In this document: positions 43,843 to 51,428 of the stretch, one piece after another
Numbering within the stretch: position 1 is the stretch's first letter
Layout of the letters: each line of letters begins with the position of its first letter
Assembly: GCA_020696365.1 (NCBI GenBank)
Contig: JAEHCM010000004.1
Span: 1 to 64,000 of the forward strand
Reading direction: 5' to 3'
Length of the DNA: 64,000 bases
From: Thermoplasmata archaeon
Lineage (GTDB): Archaea; Thermoplasmatota; Thermoplasmata; UBA10834
Program-made: the position numbers and the translations under genes
Notes under the pieces: model-generated
Told to the model about the DNA's origin: nothing
Seen by the model: only the letters and a program-made list of their open reading frames with translations
The model's database searches: none

Positions 43843-44379
43843 TCAGACCGCGTTGTATCTGTGCTCGAATTCGTCCTCCCAATATGACGCGTATGATCCC
43901 TCGCCATCTTTGAACTTCCTGACTGCCACTTCGGCCAGAGTATGGGCAAGCTCGGCATCTCTCTCCCTCCAGATCGCTCTCGCGTCCGGGGGAACGAACA
44001 GATAGGTTGGTGATTCGTCAATGAACCTCGGCGGCAACCTCGCAAGGGCGAATATATCACAGGCCCTCTCGTCTCCGGGTATGCCATGGGAATTGAACTG
44101 AGCAAGATGCATGAACTCATGGGCAATTGTCCAATACGTCGGATATCGCCATGCGCCGTTCTTCTCCTTCCGCACCTCCAGCTTCAGCTTAACGGACCCG
44201 CGGTTCGACTGAAAGACGAAACCCTCAAAGATCCGTGTCAAACCGATCTTGATCTGCGGTGTCAGCTCTGGGAAGTGTGGCTGTAGCGTGTTCAATCTCC
44301 GCGAAATCTCTTCCCTGACCTCTTCTGGCAGCCTGCGTGCTCTCCTCGCCCACGAGATCTCCAGCGGCATCGGACACAT
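43843..44379 (-). CDS. Putative zincin-type metallopeptidase
   Basis: 178 residues. HEFMHLAQ (HExxH) at about residue 88, followed about 12 residues later by DERACDIFALAR, which supplies a possible third ligand Glu and an Asp as in gluzincins. No signal peptide, so it is probably cytosolic. Not matched to a named family; SprT- or DUF-type peptidases are possible. ATG 44379 or 44370 are both usable. Its 3' end lies about 75 bases from repeat copy 6. Confidence 0.65.
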   Translation of the reverse strand: MCPMPLEISWARRARRLPEEVREEISRRLNTLQPHFPELTPQIKIGLTRIFEGFVFQSNRGSVKLKLEVRKEKNGAWRYPTYWTIAHEFMHLAQFNSHGIPGDERACDIFALARLPPRFIDESPTYLFVPPDARAIWRERDAELAHTLAEVAVRKFKDGEGSYASYWEDEFEHRYNAV

Positions 44380-44427
44380 GTAGTGTCCGTCCAGTTCTTA
44401 GTTGATGCGATTCAAACCTCTGAGAAA

Positions 44428-44515
44428 AAACCGAGAAGGAGTTCAGCTTGGCGCCAATTCCTCATTATTGGCTTGACGCACGCAACCGGGTCCAGAATGC
44501 GTGCAATCTGAACCC
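44428..44515 (+). repeat. Degenerate left-half relic of the dispersed element
   Basis: GAGAAGGAGTTCAGCTTGGC and GCCAATTCC match the left end; further on AATGCGTGCAATCTGAACCC resembles GCATGTCGCACAACCTGAACC. Lies within the leader region of the third C11 gene. Confidence 0.5.
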
Positions 44516-44536
44516 ATTGTCTGTTTGGCATTTGTC

Positions 44537-44544
44537 CTATAAAG
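44537..44544 (+). promoter_or_regulatory. TATA-like box for C11 peptidase copy 3
   Basis: CTATAAAG within GTCCTATAAAGCC, about 105 bases before ATG 44650. Confidence 0.35.
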
Positions 44545-44649
44545 CCTGTAAAAGTAGGCAAACCTTTTTTAGCCTCATCTCTGATTGTGAGTCAGTACCG
44601 ACGCGATGTACAGAAGGGTCCATCGAACACGTACTGAGGGGGGAAGAGA

Positions 44650-46062
44650 ATGAGAGTGACTCGGAAGCGCACTTTGTTTATGGGGCTGTTGCTGTCCGCT
44701 TCGATGGTATTGATGGGCGTGGCCGCCGCTGGCGGGCCTAGCCTGTTGACCACCCAAGAGGATGACGAATCGGGTTCATGGACCGTGTTCGTATACCTCT
44801 GCGGCGACAACAACCTGGAGGAGTATGCGATAGATGACTTAGTCGAAATGGAGTCCGTCGGGTCCAAGAACGATGTCAAAATCATCGTCCTGCTCGACAC
44901 GGAGACGATTGCCGGGGGAGAGGCCCACTGGCTCGTGATCGAGGAGGGTGTGTCGCACTATGATGCAGAGACGGACACGTTGGACTGCGACTGCGACCTT
45001 TTCCCGGACGATGAGTGCCTTGGTGAGATGGACATGGGCGACGGCGACATGCTTACATGGGCCGTCGTGACGGCGTTCACCTACGCACCGGCCGAAAACT
45101 ACATGCTCGTCCTTTGGGACCACGGCGGTGGATGGAGAGGCGTCTGCTACGACGACAGCCACCCCGCTGAGGGCACGGACGGATGGGTCTCCAGACTGAC
45201 GACGCCCGAGACTGCGGCGTCCCTGGCGGCCGCGCAGGAGCAGCTAAGGGAGACCGGCGATGAGTACTACAAGCTCACGATCCTCGGCTACGACGCCTGC
45301 CTGAACGGAATGATCGAGGTCGTCTACGAGAACAGGTACGTCGCGGACTACATGTTCGCGTCGATAAACCTCGTCCCCTTGGATGGCATGGGCTACGAGG
45401 GGTTCCTGACGGTCATGACGCAGGACGATAAGCCCACCATCGAGGAGATCGGCGAAGCGATAGTCGACTCGTATGTCGATTTCTATGAGAACCAGAAGTC
45501 CGTGACAGGTGATGGCCTCGAGTATCTCGGCGACGTGACCCTGTCCTTCTTCAAGCTCGGTGACCGCGTCACGGAGCTCGTCGAGGACATCGACGCGCTC
45601 GCACACGAGCTCATCGAGGGCGGGTACTTGGACGACAGCAGCTACAGGGGGGCCATAGAATCCGCGGAGTCGCAGACGCCGAGGATACCCACGTACGCGG
45701 GCGAACAGCTGCCGTTCATCGACCTCGGCCTGTACGCGGAGCTTCTCGGCCAGAAGATACCCGAACTGTACACCCTGACCGAGAAGATCGTGAAGGGCGT
45801 CGATGAGGTCGTGGTGTACGAGAACCATGTCACCGCCGCCGGCGGGGGCATCCTCAGGACGACTGGGATATCGATCTACTTCACGTGCTCGTACCATTGG
45901 ATCAACCCAGCGTACTGGTTCGAGGACATCGGAGACGCCGAGCTGTACGGCCTGAACACGCTGTACTACGGCATGGCGTTCACCGTGGACACCTGGTGGG
46001 ACGAGATGGTCTTCACGTTCACCCAGGCGTACGACGAGACCGTGCTCGACTTCGAGGAATAA
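44650..46062 (+). CDS. Secreted clostripain-family (C11) cysteine peptidase, copy 3
   Basis: 470 residues with a signal segment (FMGLLLSASMVLMGVAAA). SWTVFVYLCGDNNLEEYAID, His in VLWDHGGGWRG (residue 158), Cys in LGYDACLNGMIEVVYE (residue 217). More acidic and GC-rich than copies 1 and 2, and with a longer middle part, including the CDCDLFPDDEC insertion between the first strand and the His. GGGGGGAAGAGA precedes ATG 44650. A strong hairpin follows the stop. Extracellular protein degradation is likely, target unknown. Confidence 0.92.
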   Translation: MRVTRKRTLFMGLLLSASMVLMGVAAAGGPSLLTTQEDDESGSWTVFVYLCGDNNLEEYAIDDLVEMESVGSKNDVKIIVLLDTETIAGGEAHWLVIEEGVSHYDAETDTLDCDCDLFPDDECLGEMDMGDGDMLTWAVVTAFTYAPAENYMLVLWDHGGGWRGVCYDDSHPAEGTDGWVSRLTTPETAASLAAAQEQLRETGDEYYKLTILGYDACLNGMIEVVYENRYVADYMFASINLVPLDGMGYEGFLTVMTQDDKPTIEEIGEAIVDSYVDFYENQKSVTGDGLEYLGDVTLSFFKLGDRVTELVEDIDALAHELIEGGYLDDSSYRGAIESAESQTPRIPTYAGEQLPFIDLGLYAELLGQKIPELYTLTEKIVKGVDEVVVYENHVTAAGGGILRTTGISIYFTCSYHWINPAYWFEDIGDAELYGLNTLYYGMAFTVDTWWDEMVFTFTQAYDETVLDFEE

Positions 46063-46075
46063 ACTTTTCGAAACC

Positions 46076-46096
46076 GTGCGGCCGACTAGGCCGCAC
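46076..46096 (+). terminator. Hairpin after the C11 copy 3 gene
   Basis: GTGCGGCC-GACTA-GGCCGCAC, 8 perfect pairs with a 5-base loop, 14 bases after the stop codon and followed by ATACTATTTT. A reasonable transcription end signal. Confidence 0.65.
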
Positions 46097-46154
46097 ATAC
46101 TATTTTCCCACCCCACAGAATACCATGGGCGCTGAAGGACGAGAAGAGGCGGGG

Positions 46155-46321
46155 GATTAGCTGAGTTCTTGCCTCCGATCCATTCGGATAGATGTGAGCC
46201 CGTCAACCCTGTTTGCATGTCGCACAAACTGAACCTCCCTTTTCACGAGGAAAGGGTTCGTATCCCGGTGCAAAACCCTCTGATTGAGAATTGGCTAGTC
46301 ATCGCGTTTCAGAGTCGGCTC
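46155..46321 (+). repeat. Dispersed element, copy 7 (full length with internal deletion)
   Basis: Left TTAGCTGAGTTCTTGCC, then GTTTGCATGTCGCACAAACT. About 14 bases before TATCCCGGTG are missing and the TATA-like TTTATAT is lost, but the hairpin arms remain as AGGGTT/AACCCT. Right end TGATTGAGAATTGGCTAGTC to GTCGGCTC. It fills the gap between the hairpin and the small secreted protein gene. Confidence 0.88.
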
Positions 46322-46431
46322 CCTTAAGGCAGGGGCCGCGGATAAACTTTCAGACTTGTACCACAAACGCCTTATTTGCTCATGCGATGGCCTCTACAGA
46401 GCATGCGGGATCAATCGCGGAGGGATTGAAC

Positions 46432-46827
46432 ATGAAAAGGAAAACATCGGGAGTTGTGTTGTTTGCAGTCTTCGCCATGGTAACGATGGGTGCGCAGAGC
46501 GTGATGGCTGGACCTGCCCAGACGCTAACGGCGTGCCTCAAGGAAGTTCCTGGGGTGCCCTTGGGCACGGCAGTCTATTCGTTGTGGGATGACGGCAAGA
46601 GCAGACTGGAGATCACGGTCACTGATGCAGAGCCAGACGCAATATACTGCATCATCATCGACAAGACGAGGTTGGACGCGCAGCTCACCGTCGATAGCAC
46701 GGGTGCAGGTGCGCTGAGGCTGGACACCAGATGGGGAGACGTAATCCCGCCCATCGTGGATGGATCGAAGATATCCCTTAAGGACTGCGAGGATATGAGC
46801 AGCGTCCTCTGCGGGTCGTTCAAGTAG
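46432..46827 (+). CDS. Small secreted protein of unknown function, 131 residues
   Basis: ATG 46432 has GGAGGG nine bases upstream; the longer frame to 46291 lies inside the repeat. Signal peptide MKRKTSGVVLFAVFAMVTMG with a likely cut after SVMA. The mature part (about 105 residues) is beta-rich with four Cys (ACLKE, IYCII, KDCED, VLCGS), probably two disulphides. No anchor. Family not recognised. Confidence 0.7.
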   Translation: MKRKTSGVVLFAVFAMVTMGAQSVMAGPAQTLTACLKEVPGVPLGTAVYSLWDDGKSRLEITVTDAEPDAIYCIIIDKTRLDAQLTVDSTGAGALRLDTRWGDVIPPIVDGSKISLKDCEDMSSVLCGSFK

Positions 46828-46988
46828 GACCGGCCGATGGAACGCAGACAGCGTCTGCATGACGAAGGATAGCCGCCTCGTTCAGTCCAAGAAACCACTT
46901 CATCCTTTCTCACGGTTTCCTCAAGTCGGAGGTTTGCAGGAGATACGAACAGGGAGCCGAGAACGGGCTCGGTTCGCTACAAAGACAA

Positions 46989-47032
46989 TCTTATTGAAAA
47001 AGAGCCAGATGTCGTGGTTCAGAGTCAGCTCA
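46989..47032 (+). repeat. Degenerate right-half relic of the dispersed element
   Basis: TTATTGAAAAAGAGCCAGAT and GTGGTTCAGAGTCAGCTC. Same orientation as the others. Confidence 0.6.
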
Positions 47033-47174
47033 ACATGAGAAGAGCCCTTAAGGAAGGGAAGGCGATGCCAGCCCGCCGAGACAGGATTGGTGGGCATTCA
47101 ACAATTGTTGGTAGGTATGGCGCATGTAAGATTGGCCGTGGGCGTCCTGGATGCCTGGGTTTCCCCCGACAAGG

Positions 47175-47182
47175 TTATAAGT
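47175..47182 (+). promoter_or_regulatory. TATA-like box of the rSAM operon
   Basis: GTTATAAG, 35-42 bases before ATG 47217, which would leave a very short leader. Confidence 0.45.
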
Positions 47183-47216
47183 GGCCAAATGAGAATCATC
47201 CTCGTCGGGGACGGCG

Positions 47217-47585
47217 ATGAACAAGCTAGTGGGGGCGTTGGTCACATTCGCGGGGATATGTCTGGTAATCCTCGGCGCGATATTCCTCGTAGCGTGGAGC
47301 GTCGAGAACGCGGTCGCCGGAGGCATGATGGTGCTGATAGGCGCGGGCCTCATGTACTACGTATACAGGGTCGAGAAGATCGAGGCCGCGAAGCCCCAGC
47401 TCGTGTCTCAGACATTCAACGTTACGATGTCGGGCTCAGGCGAGATGACCCAGAAGAACATGATCTGCAAATCGTGTGGCGCGCCGATCGCCGAGAAGGA
47501 CGTGAAGGTCGTCCAGGGAGGGCTCATGGCTACATGTCCGTACTGTGGCGTCGTGTTCGCCATGCAAGAAGCTCCGAAGTGGTGA
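47217..47585 (+). CDS. Two-helix membrane protein with C-terminal zinc ribbon
   Basis: 122 residues. Helices at about 5-27 and 33-50 (LVGALVTFAGICLVILGAIF; GGMMVLIGAGLMYYVY), then a cytosolic tail with CKSCGAPI and, about 26 residues later, CPYCGVVF, a CxxC/CxxC zinc ribbon. First gene of the operon with the Cys-Ala-tail protein and the radical SAM enzyme; the next start lies 7 bases after its stop. Role unknown; a membrane partner or substrate-holding factor for the modification system is inference. Confidence 0.75.
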   Translation: MNKLVGALVTFAGICLVILGAIFLVAWSVENAVAGGMMVLIGAGLMYYVYRVEKIEAAKPQLVSQTFNVTMSGSGEMTQKNMICKSCGAPIAEKDVKVVQGGLMATCPYCGVVFAMQEAPKW

Positions 47586-47592
47586 TGTAGAG

Positions 47593-49263
47593 TTGAACTT
47601 GATTCGTCCTGCGTTGCTGTCACATTCCTTGGTCGCGATACTCGCCCTTGCCATCGTCATGTGCGTGTGTCCATGCTCGAGCTCGACTGATGCGGCGCAG
47701 ACGTACAGCTTCAGCGTCCAGTACGAGCGCTTGGACGTCTTCGTGCTCAAGGACGGGAGTGTCGACATAAACTACTCCTTCGGCATGACGAACTACGGAT
47801 ATCTGGACGGGGTCGACATAGGCCTGCCGAACGAGCACTACGACCTTGACTCGGCCGAGGCGACGATCACCGTGAACGGTTTGGAGTACCCCCCTGCGCT
47901 TATTCACGAATCGCCCTACGTGGATATCGGGGTAGCCGTCGAGTTCACGAACACAGTGATGCAGCTGATCGACGTGCCGGGCACGACATTCCAACTCGAT
48001 TTCCACATCAACAACCCGCACATGGTGTACGAGAACGAGCTAGTGGAAGACACGGTCGGCATCGCCATGAGGCCGACCTGGTTCAGCGACGCTTTCCAGG
48101 AGGGCCCGACCGAGGAGCTCACTGCGAGGGTGTTCTTCCCCGAAGGATTCGTGAACGCCTCCGACGCCGTCTACCTCGAGGGTCAACCCTGGGACGAGAT
48201 AGGCATCGACCCCGGGACGGGGCTTCTGGTCGCCACATGGACCGCGTCGAGCGCCTATCCCTTTAGCGTCGAGTCGGGGGTGTACGATTTCGGGGCAGGG
48301 TTCCCCACGGAGTTCGTGGACAGCTACGTGCGGCACACGGTCTGGGACTCGATCGCAGACTTTTTCTCCTCACTCGTGGAACTAGTACGCGTCTGCGCGC
48401 CCGTCCTGGTTTTTGGCGGGGTCATATTCTTCATGTTCTTGATGAACAGAGCCACCAAGGCCCGGAAGAGGAAGGACTACTTCAAGCCGACCATGGGGCT
48501 CGTCGGTTCCGGCCCGAGGAGGGATCTCACCGCCGTCGAAGCTGCCGTGGTTCTCGAAAGACCGCTCGAGGTGGTGGCCACGATGATGCTTTTCGGGTTG
48601 GTGAAGAAGGGCCTGGTCCGGATAGACTCGGACCAGAAGCCGATGAGGCTCACGAAGCTCGCGACCAAGGGGGAGCACATCTACGAAACCGAATACCTCA
48701 AGGCGATCGGTCTCGATGGCCAGCTGAACCGCACGCTCCTGAAAGAGACCCTTGTCAACCTGATAAGGAGGACAGAGTGTAAGTTCGGGGGCTTCGATTA
48801 CGAGCACACCAAGACTTACTACCAGGAGATCTCCTCCGTCGCGTGGCGTCAGGTCAAGGAGGCCGGGACGCCCGAGGAGTTCGCTTCTAGCCTGTCCGAC
48901 AAGCATGAGTGGATGATGCTTGATACGGAATATGACAAGCGCATGCTGGATCACTTCGTGGGTGTTCCGCACGCGCATGTGCCGTACAGGTACTTCGCCT
49001 ACGGGAAAGCCGGATCCGCGGTACACGTGTCGCCCCAGCAGCTCGCGTCGAGCTACGCGGCGAGCGTCAGGAACGCGAGCAGCAACGTGGTCTCGAACTT
49101 CAAGTCCCTCGCATACGATGTGGCGGGAAAGACGAACCCAATCGTAGCGTCCCCGATATCGAGTTCGTACCTCAAGGGCGGGGGCGGTTTCGGCGGCCTC
49201 GGAGGAGGAGGGTGCGCGTGTGCGTGTGCATGCGCGTGCGCTTGCGCGGGGGGTGGCAGGTGA
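47593..49263 (+). CDS. DUF2207-like membrane protein with a C-terminal Cys-Ala repeat tail, probable substrate of the adjacent radical SAM enzyme
   Basis: 556 residues. TTG 47593 is taken as start because GGTGAT lies five bases before it and a signal peptide (SHSLVAILALAIVMCVC) follows. An ectodomain of about 225 residues has the DUF2207-like pattern (FSVQYERLDVFVLKDGSVDI), then one helix (about 264-284), and a cytosolic domain containing an LMLFGLVKKGLVRI-type winged helix. The end is unusual: Gly-rich SSYLKGGGGFGGLGGGG, then six Cys-Ala pairs (Cys 541, 543, 545, 547, 549, 551) and GGGR. Its stop TGA overlaps the ATG of the radical SAM gene. The regular CACA tail looks like a leader-less modification site or a metal-binding strip. 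Family relationship is from pattern, not a search. Confidence 0.75.
   Translation: MNLIRPALLSHSLVAILALAIVMCVCPCSSSTDAAQTYSFSVQYERLDVFVLKDGSVDINYSFGMTNYGYLDGVDIGLPNEHYDLDSAEATITVNGLEYPPALIHESPYVDIGVAVEFTNTVMQLIDVPGTTFQLDFHINNPHMVYENELVEDTVGIAMRPTWFSDAFQEGPTEELTARVFFPEGFVNASDAVYLEGQPWDEIGIDPGTGLLVATWTASSAYPFSVESGVYDFGAGFPTEFVDSYVRHTVWDSIADFFSSLVELVRVCAPVLVFGGVIFFMFLMNRATKARKRKDYFKPTMGLVGSGPRRDLTAVEAAVVLERPLEVVATMMLFGLVKKGLVRIDSDQKPMRLTKLATKGEHIYETEYLKAIGLDGQLNRTLLKETLVNLIRRTECKFGGFDYEHTKTYYQEISSVAWRQVKEAGTPEEFASSLSDKHEWMMLDTEYDKRMLDHFVGVPHAHVPYRYFAYGKAGSAVHVSPQQLASSYAASVRNASSNVVSNFKSLAYDVAGKTNPIVASPISSSYLKGGGGFGGLGGGGCACACACACACAGGGR
49213..49248 (+). other. Alternating purine-pyrimidine run encoding the Cys-Ala tail
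   Basis: Twelve codons of TGC/TGT and GCG/GCA/GCT. Cys is written with both codons and Ala with three, so the peptide repeat is kept by selection rather than by slippage of an identical DNA unit. The strand is almost strictly alternating G/C/T-A and could adopt Z-DNA. Confidence 0.6.
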
Positions 49264-50612
49264 TGCCGTTCCGGTTACTGGCCCCGTCGCCTGACGACCT
49301 CGGCCTCAAGCCCGGCACGTACAAGTACGACGGCGCGGGCGACCTCGCCCATCACAGGTTCCACATCAGAGTCGACAGCGATAGGAAGGGCGTCCTCATG
49401 GTGGACGCGTCTAAGCTGATCTTCGTGAACGGCACCGCCCTCGACTACGTGCGATGCATCCTCGAGGGGAAGGATGCGGACCGTGCATACGCCTACATGA
49501 GACGTAGATACAAGGGCCTCAGGCGGGCGAGCGCCAGAGAGGACTACGCGTCCATCCGAGACCGGCTCGTCCGCTTCGTCAAGGGCGAGGAGTCGGTCAT
49601 GGACGTCATGGGGCCCAACGCCCCCTCCATCGGAGCGGACGACATGCCCACACCCTACAGGATGGATCTTGCGCTCACATACCGGTGCCAGAACGACTGC
49701 GGACACTGCTACAACGCTACCAAGGAGAAGAAGGAGCTGTCAGTGAAGGAGTGGATCGCGGTCATAGACAAGCTATGGGACGTCGGCATACCGCACATAG
49801 TGTTCACTGGAGGAGAGCCGACCCTGTACGACGGCCTCAAGGAGCTCATAGCTCATTCTGAGCAACACGGCCAGATAACCGGGCTCGTCTCAAACGGCAG
49901 AAGCCTGGGCAGGCCGGGCTACCTGAGCTCGCTCGTGGCCAAGGGGCTGGACCATGTCCAGATCACGGTGCTCTCGCACGAGCCCGAGACGCATGACCGA
50001 CTGGCAGGCGCCAAGGGCGCGTGGCAAGAGACTATCTCGGGGCTGAAGGCCGCCGTCGCCGAGGACATGTATGTCAGCACCAACACGACCATCATGAGGT
50101 CTAACTACGACCACGTGAAGGAAACGATGAGGTTCATCGTGGGCCTCGGGGTCAAGAACATCGCGTTCAACGGCATCATACGCTCAGGAAAAGGCGTGCA
50201 GGCTGAAGGCGTGACATATCGAGAATTGGCATCGCTCCTAGAGGAGCTCAGTGGGATAGCCTCGGAGACCGGAACTAAACTGATATGGTATTCTCCCACT
50301 CCGTACTGCGAGCTCAACCCGGTGAACATGGGCCTGGGCATCAAGCAATGCACCGCCTGCTCCCTGAACATGGCGATCGAACCCGATGGGACCGTGCTCC
50401 CGTGCCAGAGCTACTACGAGCCCCTGGGGAACATGCTCACGGACGATTGGCCCCGCATCTGGAGGCACCCACTGTGCGAGCGCGTCAGGAAGAGGAAGTA
50501 CGTCGACGAGAGGTGCGGGAAGTGCGAGATGCTGCAGGTCTGCGGAGGCGGGTGTCCGCTTTCGGCGGAGCACGGGGACTATGTGTGCCTGGACAGACAC
50601 TCATCCATGTGA
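49263..50612 (+). CDS. Radical SAM/SPASM peptide-modifying enzyme with RRE-like N-terminal domain
   Basis: 449 residues. Residues about 30-110 (GVLMVDASKLIFVNGTALDY, then an Arg-rich helix) resemble a PqqD-like RiPP recognition element. The radical SAM core has CQNDCGHC (C142, C146, C149) and GGEPTLYDGL. The C-terminal SPASM region has Cys at about 363, 366, 381 and CGKCEMLQVCGGGCP, enough for two auxiliary [4Fe-4S] clusters. ATG 49263 overlaps the stop of the Cys-tail gene (TGATG), so translation is coupled. Known SPASM enzymes make thioether, carbon-carbon or epimer modifications on peptides. Target: most likely the CACA tail of the upstream protein (inference). Confidence 0.88.
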   Translation: MPFRLLAPSPDDLGLKPGTYKYDGAGDLAHHRFHIRVDSDRKGVLMVDASKLIFVNGTALDYVRCILEGKDADRAYAYMRRRYKGLRRASAREDYASIRDRLVRFVKGEESVMDVMGPNAPSIGADDMPTPYRMDLALTYRCQNDCGHCYNATKEKKELSVKEWIAVIDKLWDVGIPHIVFTGGEPTLYDGLKELIAHSEQHGQITGLVSNGRSLGRPGYLSSLVAKGLDHVQITVLSHEPETHDRLAGAKGAWQETISGLKAAVAEDMYVSTNTTIMRSNYDHVKETMRFIVGLGVKNIAFNGIIRSGKGVQAEGVTYRELASLLEELSGIASETGTKLIWYSPTPYCELNPVNMGLGIKQCTACSLNMAIEPDGTVLPCQSYYEPLGNMLTDDWPRIWRHPLCERVRKRKYVDERCGKCEMLQVCGGGCPLSAEHGDYVCLDRHSSM

Positions 50613-51362
50613 ACCGGGCTTCTTAGCGAACGCGTAGAACACGGGGTTGAACTGGAACAACGAGCCATCTTCGAGCGCGCGGTCCCAGATGGGGCGCAAC
50701 TCTGAAAGCCTCGCCTTGCTCTCGGCGCCCTGGGCAGTCAGCTCCAGGTACATCCATTCCGCCTCAGACTCCTCCCTGAGCTTGTCTATCCCCCACACAC
50801 CAGGATGTACCCCGACATCTGCCTCGAGGCCGCACGCTTGGAAGAGGGACCTCAACTTCCTACCGACCAGAGGGTCGCCTCCTTCGCCCCTGACGCCCTC
50901 CTCGGCTATCCTGGCCAGGGGAGAGAGCTTCTCAGGAAAGTCGATCCGCGCGCCAAGGTCGGGCTCCGCTAGGCACGCTACCCAATGCCGGGACACGCGA
51001 GTCATCTCTGACAGGATCTTCACGGGATCATCGACCCAGAGCAGCAAGAACGAGCAATAGGCCAAGTCGAAGGAATCGTCCTCGAACGGGAGCGAGTGCG
51101 CGTCCGCCTCGCGCACCTCAAGACCCCTGCGCCTGCCCTCAGCCACGGCCACGGGGTCGATGTCTATGCCCTGGACATCGAACATCGGAGCGAGTAAGTC
51201 CATGACGAACCCGGGTCCGCACCCGACATCCAGAGCAATCGGGCGCCCTCGCCCAGTCCAATTCCTCAGCACCCGCTGCTCCAGAAGCCATGTCCAAGAC
51301 TCCCTGAGCCAGAGCGACTGCCTTGAGAGCTGCCGGTCCATCTCCTTCGCCGACCAGGGCAT
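50601..51362 (-). CDS. Class I SAM-dependent methyltransferase
   Basis: 253 residues. Motif I ALDVGCGPGFVMDLL, acidic IDIDPVAV at the end of strand 2, ADAHSLPFEDDSFDLAYCSF and the W-containing LLLWVDDP after motif II: a Methyltransf_11/UbiE-type fold. Converges with the radical SAM gene, overlapping its last 12 bases. ATG 51362; an inner ATG 51341 has GAAGGAG upstream. Substrate unknown; whether it works with the radical SAM system is open, because it is on the other strand. Confidence 0.87.
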   Translation of the reverse strand: MPWSAKEMDRQLSRQSLWLRESWTWLLEQRVLRNWTGRGRPIALDVGCGPGFVMDLLAPMFDVQGIDIDPVAVAEGRRRGLEVREADAHSLPFEDDSFDLAYCSFLLLWVDDPVKILSEMTRVSRHWVACLAEPDLGARIDFPEKLSPLARIAEEGVRGEGGDPLVGRKLRSLFQACGLEADVGVHPGVWGIDKLREESEAEWMYLELTAQGAESKARLSELRPIWDRALEDGSLFQFNPVFYAFAKKPGSHG

Positions 51363-51428
51363 CGGACATAAGAGGCGTCTCCGAGTAAAATCCTTTGTGG
51401 CGATTACGGTTCGTTGAAGAGGTTTGGC

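Larger units (their letters stand above)
46828..47216. other. Intergenic stretch with one element relic and a promoter
   Basis: 389 bases without a supported gene. It holds the relic at 46989-47032 and a TATA-like GTTATAAG at 47175-47182 ahead of the zinc-ribbon gene. Confidence 0.5.

Noticed and set aside
45244-46227. 327-codon minus-strand frame
   Set aside because: Mirror of the C11 peptidase gene 44650-46062; composition is that of a shadow frame.
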